Positions 39,797 through 49,600 of a stretch of 64,000 nt of DNA are shown here, piece after piece. Source of the DNA: Paralithodes platypus (lineage: Eukaryota; Arthropoda; Malacostraca; Decapoda; Lithodidae); NCBI GenBank assembly GCA_032716605.1, contig CM064495.1, forward strand, positions 46,183,524 to 46,247,523, read 5' to 3'. Position 1 is the first letter of the stretch. Every line of letters begins with the position of its first letter. The position numbers were made by a program, and so were the translations under genes. The notes beneath the pieces are model-generated. The model did no database searches. It had not been told where the DNA came from and saw only the letters and a list, made by a program, of their open reading frames with translations.

Positions 39797-40170
39797 TCTA
39801 TGTTTAAGAAGGAGACCGGAGGTTGGCCTGCCTGTGGCTAGTGTCCCATCAAATTGAAAGAGTGATAGAGCCATATTCAATGTGCGTTACAATCAACATT
39901 TCTGGACACATGGAGCTTGCAGGAGTTAAAGGTGTAAGATGGAGTGAGGAAGAGAGTTCTATACCTTACTGGTAGAGTGGGAGAAAGGCTGAAAACAGAT
40001 TCAATCTTGGGTTAGAGAGTTAAACAGAAGAAGGATGAGAATGTGTTAAAAGGCGGATGCCACTACTCACGTAAGGGAATGTATACACCGAGAAAGCACT
40101 GAACACCTTAATTGATTATTGCAATAGCGATAGAAGAGAAATATATGCAATATTGCAGCATTCTTATTAT
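39797..40170 (-). mobile_element. 3' end fragment of the poly-A LINE, diverged
   Basis: GAAAGAGTGATAGAGCCA, GGACACATGGAGCTTG, GGAAGAGAGTTCT, CAATCTTGGGTTAGAGAGTT and GCAATAGCGATAGAA match 12990-13300 in order and strand. The corresponding RT C-terminus is broken by indels. Confidence 0.8.
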
Positions 40171-40270
40171 CAAGAATCTACAGTATGTGATATACAGATT
40201 TCATTCGTACTGAGTAGAGGTTATAGACCCTATTGTAACAAACATCGGCCAACTTCTGCCATATTGGTGC

Positions 40271-40493
40271 CACTATACTCTGTTTATTTTCAACTGACGG
40301 TAAATTGTAAAGTTCCCATCAAGATTTTTCAGTTATTATGATGATTTTGTAGTGAAATATGGTGCTAATTATATAAACTTGGTCTTAATAAGATGCAGAG
40401 ACATAGTGGTTTCATATTTTTCCATTAAGCCTCGAGAAATTAACTGTTAAGGGATTCAATTTATCGCCAGACGAAATGAAACAGAGTATAGTG
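40271..40493. mobile_element. CACTATAC-type MITE, uninterrupted
   Basis: CACTATACTCTGTTTATTTT and AACAGAGTATAGTG are the termini; internal GACGGTAAATTG and CAATTTATCGCCAGACG continue the inverted repeat. At its centre TTGGTCTTAATAAGATGCAG is the empty site of the insertion seen at 12226. Confidence 0.9.
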
Positions 40494-41117
40494 CCATTGG
40501 CGTTTTTGTATAGTCATATACACCCATACTCATAACACACCTTAGGCAACACTGGTACTGACATTTTGTAGTCTGTGGTCTTTGTGTATATTTTCTACTT
40601 GATAAGAAATATATCACCCCGTTGTCAGATCATTATGGCATCAAATTGGGGTCGGGAAAAAAAAAAAAAATACCCCCCCCCCCCCCCCCCCATAAATATT
40701 CTACTTTGATACGCGAAAAACACTCCAACAAAACTACCCCATAAAGACTTCGTCCATGCTTTGTAAAGGCTCATTATTATCATTGTTGGCTTGATTTATA
40801 TATATATATATATATATTTTATATATATAAATTCTATTTGTTTTGTTGTTTCATTTTTGAGAGGAATCCGAAATGTAAACTATGTAGATAAAGTTATTTT
40901 TGTTATCACAACTGTACACGTGTACTCTCGCGAGCTACACGCCACCCTTGCTAATAACACATCCCATTACCCATCCTAAAACACCATTATGTTTACAACT
41001 CTCATAAAGACATCTCGAGGCTGGAATCTCACGGGACGTACAGTTGGTCACAGTAATTTGGATCCACGCCGTGATTATATGTACGGCAGGAAACATAGTA
41101 TGGCTTTCCTATAAATC
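40494..41117. other. No gene seen
   Basis: An A13 run, a C16 run and a short TA tract (40796-40820) interrupt unique AT-rich sequence. Confidence 0.5.
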
Positions 41118-41336
41118 CATTGACTCCTTATGTACCGGCGACGTCTTTGTAATTGTATTCTAGTAATATTTATAAGATTATGTGCAGCTTAAGAAGGGTC
41201 TGTGGTGGTAAAAAGGGTTAATTAAGAAAGTTAGAAGCCTGTTAATTGCTGGAGGCCCTTTCGAAACTGAATAAAATCGTCGAATAGTTGCCAGAATAAA
41301 GCTAAAAGGACGGGCCCTGGTACTGAACGGGTTAGT
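41118..41336. mobile_element. TTAACCC-type MITE
   Basis: CTTATGTACCGGCGACGTCT and GGACGGGCCCTGGTACTGAA, CGGGTTAG are the inverted ends, with TGTGCAGCTTAAGAAGGGTC and GAAACTGAATAAAATCGTCG as arms. The left end reads TTGACTCC in place of TTAACCC. Confidence 0.75.
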
Positions 41337-41454
41337 TGGTCATAATAATTAGGTCATGCATAAGAAAATACACTTCTAATTCACACATACCAATATTCCT
41401 TCATTATATAAAATTACGGAGCGAATATAATTTCCTGTGGGCCACTGTACAAAT

Positions 41455-41660
41455 TGTTGCCATACCTTACCGGAGACTTCTAATAAAAACACGTCGACTG
41501 TTCGGGGGCCGGCTCTCCGTCTTCATTTTGAGGGCTTAATGACGTCATTAATAAGAAAACAAAAGCACATCAAGTTTGACCGCCGCCTTCGAGGGACCGA
41601 GTTTTTTCAGAATGGTTCCCCGTTTTCTAGCAACATCGCACGTACCTCAAGTTGAACCAG
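41455..41660. other. Unique GC-balanced island
   Basis: Non-repetitive sequence including GACCGCCGCCTTCGAGGGAC and CGTCGACTGTTCGGGGGCCG, around the 16-bp palindrome at 41536-41551. Two overlapping short ORFs occur in different frames and show no domain. Confidence 0.35.
41536..41551. promoter_or_regulatory. Perfect 16-bp palindrome with CRE core
   Basis: TTAATGACGTCATTAA contains TGACGTCA, the cAMP response element bound by CREB/ATF-type bZIP proteins, framed by TTAAT/ATTAA. It lies in a unique island. Binding is inference from the motif. Confidence 0.4.
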
Positions 41661-41963
41661 GGGGTATTAGCTTATAGATATATAAATACACACAGTACAT
41701 AAAGTACACCTGTTAATAGAAAGGCGGAAATGGAAGAAAATTAATATACTACTATTTTAGCCACCGTTTTCCTTGTTATTATAGAAAATGTAGGAGGGTA
41801 AACTACAGACGAAACAATGTGGGTCTACGGAGGGCCTTGGGAGTAAAGCCGAGATGCTCACGCTCCTCTCATATGATGGCCTTATATCAATGTCCCGGGG
41901 AGACGAAACGCAGCCCCAGTCATTTCGTCCCATTACTACCTCGCCTTTCATGACATTTCGCCT

Positions 41964-42196
41964 CGAAGTGGTTGTGAGGCGAAGTGTTCATGAGGTGAAG
42001 TGGTTGTGAGGCGAAGTGGTTGTGAGTTGAAGTGGTCGCGAGTTGAAGTGTTCATGTGGCGAAGTGTTCATGAGATGAAGTGGTTGTGAGGCGAAGTGGT
42101 TGTGAGGTGAAGTGGTCGCGAGTTGAAGTGTTCATGTGGCGAAGTGTCCATGAGGTGAAGTGGTTGTGAGGCGAAGTGGTCATGAAGTGAAGTGAC
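41964..42196 (+). repeat. 16-bp minisatellite GAAGTGGTTGTGAGGC
   Basis: About 14 units of GAAGTGGTTGTGAGGC and variants (GAAGTGTTCATGAGGT, GAAGTGGTCGCGAGTT). The same unit forms arrays at 53795 (reverse) and 58490. Confidence 0.92.
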
Positions 42197-42199
42197 TTA

Positions 42200-42790
42200 T
42201 TCTCTTATAACCTCGCCTTATAGCCTCGCCCACATCGCTCTCTTGCCTCACTAAAGCAACCCGCAAACCCCCCGCCACCCTTCACCTGTCCACCATGCCA
42301 CTCATTAAGGATATAGCTACAGTACCCTTCAGTAATTACAAATAGTCACGTATTATTACACTGAGTACTCTATACTATACATGAATGAATGCAAGCAAAA
42401 GTAAATTGTAATATATGTTGACGATGCTGACGAAGATGACAGCAAAAATAATAATGTAAAAATCACCCAAATTCATGATATAAAAATATTCCAGTACTTA
42501 CTCAGTCCAGCATCAGTCCAAGCCTCCCTGCATGCACCACATACGCGCAACTGGAAAAAAGAAAACGTCATTAAAATCAACAAACCTTTCGATATACAAT
42601 AGTATATTAAGAATCAATGCAATATGTATCTCCGAGTTATGGAAGGTCTATAAACTTTGTGCACACGGCTGTTTCTCGTGACATCGAACAGTCACTCCAA
42701 CAAGGATTTCTAAGAAACAATCGAGTTAGTAACACAAGTGCACTCGCAACGAGGAAATCTTTCATGCGCATAGACACTCCAACTGACTTT
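42200..42790. other. No gene seen
   Basis: Unique AT-rich sequence; small ORFs without motifs. Confidence 0.5.
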
Positions 42791-42881
42791 CATTCTATAC
42801 ACACATACGCACACCAGATGCCTAAAACGTTCATCATTCTATACACACATACGCACACCAGATGCCTAAAACGTTCATCAT
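42791..42881. repeat. 44-bp tandem duplication
   Basis: ATTCTATACACACATACGCA, CACCAGATGCCTAAAACGTT, CATC occurs twice without a difference. Confidence 0.95.
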
Positions 42882-43285
42882 TCTTTAAAGTACGGTATAG
42901 CAGGCTTGTCCAAAAAAAAGTAGAGTAACGCAAATATAATATTGACGATAGACACACACACATTCGTATTCAAACACGCGCGCATATATTTACATAGATA
43001 CACTGGCCACACAGACCTTACGATCCAAACGAGGTGGTGAGGACTTAATTCTAGTAGATGTGGCATATCCGATAGAAAAGGAAAGTTGAAGGAAATTATA
43101 GATAGCACAGAAACCTAGAGCACACCCAGTCTGAGGCATATACTGTAACTATATGAGAATGAAACATCTTAGTTACACAACTACAAAGTCACAAACATAT
43201 CATATATAATTGTGTCACAAAATTCTATATAATTTGCATTTATCATTCTACGCTTGAAATTCTCGAGATGTCTATCTTTGTCACC
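42882..43285. other. No gene seen
   Basis: AT-rich unique sequence before the TTAA element. Confidence 0.45.
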
Positions 43286-43611
43286 TTAAGGGGAGATCTC
43301 CACTTGAGGGATTTTTTTCTTGACCCCTTTCACCCTCATGTTTAGCCCCATTGCTTTTGATATTATAAAACGTTCGCCCCATTAGTTTAGCGATTTTAAG
43401 AACTTTCACCCCATATTAAGACCTTTCGTGCCATTTAGGTGTCGATTTTATCCTGGCGAGCGATAGCGAGCCTGTAATTTAAGAGGAACCGGCCTTCGGC
43501 CGGGACATTTTTCTACCGAAAAATGTACAAATTTATCTTGAAAGGGACTCAAGGGGGTGTAATTTCAAGCTTGATGGAGGTCTAGGGAACAAACTAAAAA
43601 CCTCCCCTTAA
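43286..43611 (+). mobile_element. Hairpin TTAA element, best reference copy
   Basis: Ends TTAAGGGGAGATCTCC and ACCTCCCCTTAA. In order it has the repeated phrase TTAAGAACTTTCACC, the box GGCGAGCGATAGCGAGCC (43455-43472), hairpin 1 CCGGCC-TTC-GGCCGG (43489-43503), hairpin 2 ACATTTTTC-TACC-GAAAAATGT (43505-43526) and TTGATGGAGGTCTAGGG. No ORF. TTAA flanks suggest piggyBac-type mobilisation, an inference. Confidence 0.93.
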
Positions 43612-43637
43612 TTATGATATATCACTGGACTACTTAC

Positions 43638-43838
43638 ATTAGCCCCTTCATTACCGGTGACATCTTTTGTATTATTTAGACGATTTAATGCAGTTTAGAA
43701 AGGGTCTCCAGCAATGAACAGGCTTCGAACTATATCGCCTAACCCATTTACTACCACAGATCCTTCTTAAACTGCACACAATCGTCTAAAGATAGCTAGA
43801 ATCAAATTGGAAAGACGTCGCCGGTACAGAAAGGGTCA
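43638..43838. mobile_element. TTAACCC-type MITE
   Basis: TTAGCCCCTTCATTACCGGT and AGACGTCGCCGGTACAGAAA, GGGTCAA are the inverted ends, with GACGATTTAATGCAGTTTAG and CTAAGC-like partner CTTAAACTGCACACAATCGT. Confidence 0.8.
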
Positions 43839-43866
43839 ATCTTAAATATCAACAGTGCCACATATC

Positions 43867-43969
43867 ACAATCTTTCTGTGGGGGCGCTCGGTTATGGTCT
43901 TGGCCTTGCTCGGGGCCTTGGGGCTGTTCGGCCAGGCAGCTTGGGGAAAAACAACAACAACAATCTTTC
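43867..43969 (+). mobile_element. 5'-truncated retroposon copy with 10-bp target duplications
   Basis: ACAATCTTTC stands at 43867-43876 and 43960-43969. Between them lies the last 83 bp of the retroposon at 23683-24193 (GGGGGCGCTCGGTTATGGTC, GGGGCTGTTCGGCCAGGCAG) ending in (AAC)n. Truncation at the 5' end with a fresh target duplication is typical of LINE-driven insertion. Confidence 0.9.
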
Positions 43970-45014
43970 ATAAACTGATGACTATGAACTATTATACGTT
44001 CCATCATAACATGTTGTATTGTTATAATATACACAACCATTTTGAGGTAAGAGTAAAGCCAGACAACCCTGCCTACCTGCCCTTCAGTGCTGTACAAGCA
44101 AATATGGGCATGAATAAAGTCATTAAAGTGTCCAAAATAATTTACCTTATAATAGTATATAAAGTAGAGTGATATGCCCCTCTAATATAAGGATAAGAAG
44201 GCATATCAAGTAATCAGACAGCTTTGCCTTTGGTATCCTTCACACACATGAAACAAAATCAAAGGTATATTACTATCATTATACCTTACTTGATTATATT
44301 TACCTGTATTATAGCCTTATATTTATTAGAGTATAGACAACAATAGAGCCAGAGAACCACACCTCCCTGCGTCAAGTCTCAGCACTCTACAGCCTCCACC
44401 CAGTTGACAGATAAACTTTTTAAAAATGAATATTCTCTACAGCGCCGAAATTCTATCTGTGCAGAGGGGGGAGTATTTTTTTGCCACCCTTCCGGTAGGC
44501 GGTGAAACTCAGAAATCCTCACCGGCCCTGACAACTAAGTTTACGTATCAGGCAGCGCGACTCAAAAAGGTAAAGGTGGATTAAAACCGCTGTCACACGA
44601 GCGATTTTAGCGGCGAATTGTATCGGAGTCAGCCATACTTTTGTGTGTGTTTTTTGAGGGATATGTGTTATATTATATTCTTGCATTGATAATGATAATG
44701 TTTATTTGGGCCATAGAAATATAGGTTGCATCAAAATATGACCCAGTTCTTTGATGAACTATTGAATCTTTTAAGAGTTAAGCTAAGTATATATAATTGC
44801 AATATTACTATTAAAGATTATGTATTACAAATATCAAAATATTGTCATGATGGAAACAAAGCTTGTAATAAGTTTGATATTTGTCTCCGCATGTGCTTTA
44901 CTTCATATCTGCGACGAGTACTTACTTACATTCACTTCTAACAGTATTCGTCTTACTCGGGCGTCCTGGATACACACGCTTTTCCGTCAACTTTGATCGA
45001 CGGCTTCTTCGTTC
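43970..45014. other. Mostly unique, possible MITE end
   Basis: AAAACCGCTGTCACACGAGCG at about 44585 (read as AACCGCTGTCACACGAGC) resembles one end of the GGTATCACACGAG family, but the other end is not found. ORFs at 43855, 43849 and 44726 have no recognisable domain. Confidence 0.45.
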
Positions 45015-45730
45015 AACGTTTATAAGAATTATGTCACCTATAATAATCTAACGTTCATAAGCATTCTGTTCCCTGTAATAATTTACCTATATCATAAAAC
45101 CAAGATACAGTACCAGTGCCAAGTAGTGCCCCAAAATGTTGCCAAATCTGAGTTTAGTTAAACCTTTATTAGTATTTTGCTCCCTATAGTAATCAGTCTA
45201 GTCGCCAAAATCAGTGCAAAATGGTGGTGAAAAGTTTGTTAAATCTGATAACTTCTTAGTTATGCCATTATAAGAATGATGTCCTCTATAATAATCTACC
45301 CACATAATAAGTCATCGAAATGCCAAATAATGCTCAAATCTGCTGCCCGGATCGAGTTGCCATTATACAATAAGTCTTGTGTCCCCTATAATAATATACT
45401 CACATAATAAGTCATCGAAGTGCCAAAAAGTGCCAAAACGTGTTGCCCGGTTCGAGTTGCCATTATAAGAATTGTCCCCTATAATAATCTACCCACAGTA
45501 TAAGTCGTCAAAGTGAAAAAATAGTCCCAAAATCTGTTACCCGGATCGATTTGTCATTATAAGAATTGTGTCCCCTATAATACTCTGCCATTATAAGACT
45601 TGTGTCCTCTATAATCCTAAGACTTGTGTCCTCTATAATCCGACAGTATAAATCATCGAAGTGCCAAATAGTGTCAAAATCTGTAATGCCAAATAGTGCC
45701 AGAATGTGTTGCCAATCACAAGTTATCGGT
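45015..45730. repeat. Diverged tandem array, units of 91-104 bp
   Basis: Units share GCCATTATAAGAATTGTGTC, CCCTATAATAATCTACCCAC, AATAAGTCATCGAAGTGCCA and GTTGCCCGGATCGAGTTG. Clear unit starts lie near 45265, 45357, 45461 and 45552, with more diverged ones on the left. The last part also contains a 28-bp exact duplication (GACTTGTGTCCTCTATAATC). Confidence 0.85.
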
Positions 45731-45891
45731 GTGTGTGGCGCTGTTGTGACCCCGCCTCTACTGACGCTCATATGTTTTGACACAAGCTATTAACAAATAA
45801 CAAGGGCGAGAGGCTCACATCTTCCTCCTGTTTTTCGTCCCCCTTTCCGTTTCTCTCACTCGGTCCCTCTCGCATATGCTCTTTCTGCTCG

Positions 45892-46141
<250 letters not shown>

Positions 46142-46452
46142 CCCTAAAACTCGTTCAACTTTTCCACTAGCGCTCGAGGTATCTGCTCTTATTGCCCTTG
46201 CTGTGTTCGAATCTTGCTAAACTTTCTGGGCGTCTCTGAATAATGAACATTTTAGAAACTCCTCCGGCCAGGCAGACGACGAGGACCACTACTACCATCA
46301 CCATCATCGTCACATCGTCCACCTCTCGTCATCCTCCCTTCGTCCAGCGTAACAATAGGCAGGTCAAAACGGTCACACGCCTAAACAGCCCCAACCATGG
46401 CCGTCTAAATCCCTATATAGGTGTGCCACAACTTAAACGGCCACAATCGGGT

Positions 46453-47063
46453 TGGATTCTGCGTACATTTAAAACACGCGGTGAATTACCTATGATAACG
46501 CGCTTCAAATCTCTAGTGCTACCGCGGCTTGAATACTGTAGCGTATTAACATCCCCATACAAAGCAGGTGAAATAAATTACTTAGAGTGTACAAAGAAAT
46601 TTCACTTCGCATATAAGTTCGATAAAACAGCTACACTATTGGGAGCGTTTAAGAGCACTGAATCTGTACTCACTGGAACGTAGAAGAGAACGGTACCTAA
46701 TAATATACACGTGGAAAATCGCAGAGGGTTTAGTACTAAACCTACATACACCGATAGTCATGAAATTGAGTGATAGGAGAGGCTGGGAATGCGAAATCCC
46801 CCGGATGAATAACCGGGGTGCTATGGGCTCTCTGCGAGAGGGCTGGTTATCACACATAGGCCCACGTCTCTTCAACAAACTCCCACGGCGAGTAAGAGAC
46901 ATAAGGGACGTCTCGTTAGACAACTTCAAGAGAGCCCTCGATGTCGAACTGCAAAAAGTGCCAGACGAGCCCATCCTCGCAAGGGAGCGAGCTGTCGCTT
47001 CAAACAGTCTACTGCACCAAATCACCACCCATAACGAGGGGCGTCGCGCTCCTTGGTGCCGCT
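46453..47063 (+). pseudogene. LINE reverse transcriptase C-terminal fragment
   Basis: Translation gives GWILRTFKTRGELPMITR, FKSLVLPRLEYCS, SPYKAGEINYLE and, after a frame change near 46645, LRALNLYSLERRRERYLIIY, TWKIAEGLV, then GPRLFNKLPRRVRDIRDVSL and DNFKRALD, ending at a stop at 47061-47063. This is the region after the RT catalytic core in CR1/Jockey-group LINEs. The catalytic block is absent and at least one indel is present, so the piece is dead. No tail is visible; the flank continues as unique sequence. Confidence 0.82.
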
Positions 47064-47536
47064 AGAAGAGTGGCGAACACATCAAAAGGTAAAGGTAATC
47101 CCAGTCATCCGAGGTTATATTAAGCTTGATAAGGCTACGTTAATTTAAGTAAGGTTTCGTTAGGTCTCGTTAGATTAGGTTGAACTTACTTTGATTAAAT
47201 GGAGTAAGTTCAAGTTAGGAGAAAATGGCCGTGTTGGTTGTGGCCGTTTCGAAGTTTGGTTATTTTCGGATACTTTGGATTTTTTATCACTATGGCAGCT
47301 CCCGTCTGTGCTGCATACAATCGCTTAATGTTAGCCAGAATAAAGTCAAATGCACATTTATAGTTAAGTTATTCTAGAATACCAGCCAAAAGTAGTGTAA
47401 CTTCTTCAGCAAAGGGAAGACAGGAAACCCCGTCAGTAGAACAACAATATACTTGTGAATGATAGAATTACTTGGTGAACACAACCTTCTGAGAATGGGG
47501 AGGGGTGCTGGTGGTATGGTGATGGTAGTACGATGG
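47064..47536. other. No gene seen; GTTAGGT-rich word cluster
   Basis: At 47150-47190 GGTTTCGTTAGGTCTCGTTA and GATTAGGTTGAACTT give a weak GTTAGGT reiteration. Part of a TTAACCC-MITE interior (AATGTTAGCCAGAATAAAGT) occurs at 47325. Confidence 0.45.
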
Positions 47537-47656
47537 AAGGGACTGGAGTTTTCGCAGAGAGGCTCCAGTCCTGACGTTATTCTTGACTTACAGTGTGCTG
47601 GCTTAATAACCCAATAGGGTTGGATTCCTAAGTCCTATTTTAACTAACTAAGGTAC
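47537..47656 (+). repeat. Dispersed repeat, copy 2
   Basis: Inverted match of 22572-22692, sharing CCTGACGTTATT, TTGACTTACAGTGTGCTGG and AGTCCTATTTTAACTAACTA. Its class is unknown. Confidence 0.75.
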
Positions 47657-48185
47657 GATGGGGTGTTATAGTGTGGGGTGCGTGGTATCGTGGCGGTGGT
47701 AGTTGGTGGTATTGGAAGTGGTGGTTGGTGTTATTGGAAGTGGTGGTTGGTGGTATTGTAAGTGGTGGAGATTGGTAGTGGTGATGGTACAGGTGATAAT
47801 GGTAGAAGTTATAATAGTGGTGGTGGTGATGGTATAAAAGTGGTGGTGGTGATAGTAGTAGAAGTGGTGATAGTAGTGGTGGTAGAGAAGTGGTGATGGT
47901 GATAGAGGTAAGTTATAATAATGGTGATGGCGGTGGTATAGAAGGGGTGATAGTAGTAGAAGTGATGATAGTAGTGGTGGTAGAGAAGTGGTGATGGTGA
48001 TAGAGGTAAAAATTATAATAATGGTGATGGCGGTGGTATAGAAGGGGTGATAGTAGTAGAAGTGATGATAGTAGTGGTGGTAGAGAAGTGGTGATGGTGA
48101 TAGAGGTAAAAGTTATAATAATGGTGATGGCGGTGGTATAGAAGGGGTGATAGTAGTAGAAGTGATGATAGAGGTAGTGAGAGCG
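47657..48185. repeat. GGT/GAT-rich array with a 100-bp higher-order period
   Basis: Degenerate GTGGTGAT and GTAGTAGAAGTG sequence turns at 47910 into three copies, 100 bp apart, of a block starting TATAATAATGGTGATGGCGG. Minus frames rich in H, Y and T are artefacts. Confidence 0.9.
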
Positions 48186-48234
48186 ACCCAATCTGATTGA
48201 CGAAAGTTGAGCCGACGTGTAACATAAAGACCAC

Positions 48235-48517
48235 TTAATGGGGTAGAGTTTAATCTTTGGTAAACTTATTCATATATTTATTCATCTTTTAGTTTCCTCC
48301 CTAGATATCCATCAGGCTTTAATAAACATCCCCAAGACACCCCTTCGATATAAATTCGTACATTTGTTGGTAGCAAAAGATACCTAAATGGCACGAAAGG
48401 TCTTATTATTCACAAATAAATGGGTCGAAAGTTCTTAGAATCGCCAAACTAAAGGGACTAATCGTAAGGGGGGTGGTGGTCCAGAATCTCTCCCCCCCCC
48501 CCCCCCCTCCCTTTTAA
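48235..48517 (-). mobile_element. Hairpin TTAA element with hairpins deleted
   Basis: Both TTAA ends remain (TTAATGGGGTAGAG and TCCCTTTTAAGG). The order of phrases matches the family in reverse, but the box and both hairpins between CATTTGTTGGTAG and ACCTAAATGGCACG are gone. A C15 run lies near the right end. Confidence 0.78.
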
Positions 48518-49324
48518 GGCCAGATACACGACAGTCAACAACAATATTTCTCCACCCTGTTTGATGTTATGCAATAGGAAACACCACACCACCAATTCTG
48601 AAGAACACGCATGAGGCCTTAGTCACATGAATCGCCGTGATAAAAACATCAGATCCTAGAATTAAGACAATTTTGTTGGTTGTACAATACCCAAAAAAAG
48701 TATCGGCAGTCAAGTTGTCTACGGTATTATGGAGTCGTAGATTTGAATATATAATTACTTTACACTGAGGAAAATACCAATGCGGTTCGTCCAGCGTTTC
48801 AAAGTGTAACGAAGGAAAAGCTCTTGATACTTATGTAGGGTACTGTGCATCAGCTGTTGAAGTTTCCCAAAGTCGCCGTATTATCGGGAAAGCAATGCAA
48901 ATAGTCCCATCTCTCCGGCGACAGTGTTTCAGAAGGAGAGTTTATAGGCACAGAAGGAAGGAGAACGTTCAGTAAACAGAGACTGCCCAATGACAACACA
49001 TACTAACCTTTTGTCAATATTGAACACTAATAACACCAAATTAAAATTGCATAGAACTTGCTATATTTAACAGCTTTGGAGGTCAATGTTATAAGGCACA
49101 GAATAATTTGTTTAATGGAAACAAGAATGTCTTTCGTTACGTGTTCCAGTGCTTCAAACTGCATAATTCTTAAAAAAGAATAATTTTGAATTATTAAATG
49201 AAGTTGTCCTATCTCTGTATCTTAAAAAGATCTCCATGAGAGTTGTTTAAAGCCCCACTTCCCCAACAGCACTCACTCCCTCCTGCTCCTCCTCTCTCCC
49301 CCTTTTGTTTTTATTATTCTCGGG
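48518..49324. other. No gene seen
   Basis: Unique AT-rich sequence; no ORF above 60 codons and no recognised repeat. Confidence 0.5.
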
Positions 49325-49600
49325 GGCATTCTGGTAGTTTTGATGAGGAGCAGCCGTGACGGGACGCGCGCCGGCCATCCTCGACATTCACGGGGCCCAA
49401 CAATTGGTCTTGGCACAGCAACAGGTCACATATTCACTGCCTTCCAGATTACAGGGGAGCGCCGACGGGTACACAGATCGCTTGCTGGACATGGGAGGGG
49501 GACATTTTGGTTTTACTATGACGGTGGCAGGCTTGAAGCGGTCGGGTTTTGGACTAAGTATCCCCAAATGAAATACATGTGCGTTTAGGCTAATGTGGAT
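49325..49600. other. Unique GC-balanced island
   Basis: GACGGGACGCGCGCCGGCCA, GGGGCCCAACAATTGG and CGCCGACGGGTACACAG lie in non-repetitive sequence. Two plus ORFs of 71 and 82 codons overlap in different frames (one reads GTRAGHPRHSRGPTIGLG). Neither is recognised. Confidence 0.35.

Noticed and set aside
46243..46452. N-terminal extension of the LINE fragment ORF
   Set aside because: The residues upstream of GWILRTF (threonine-, arginine- and proline-rich) do not match the LINE and come from adjoining sequence.
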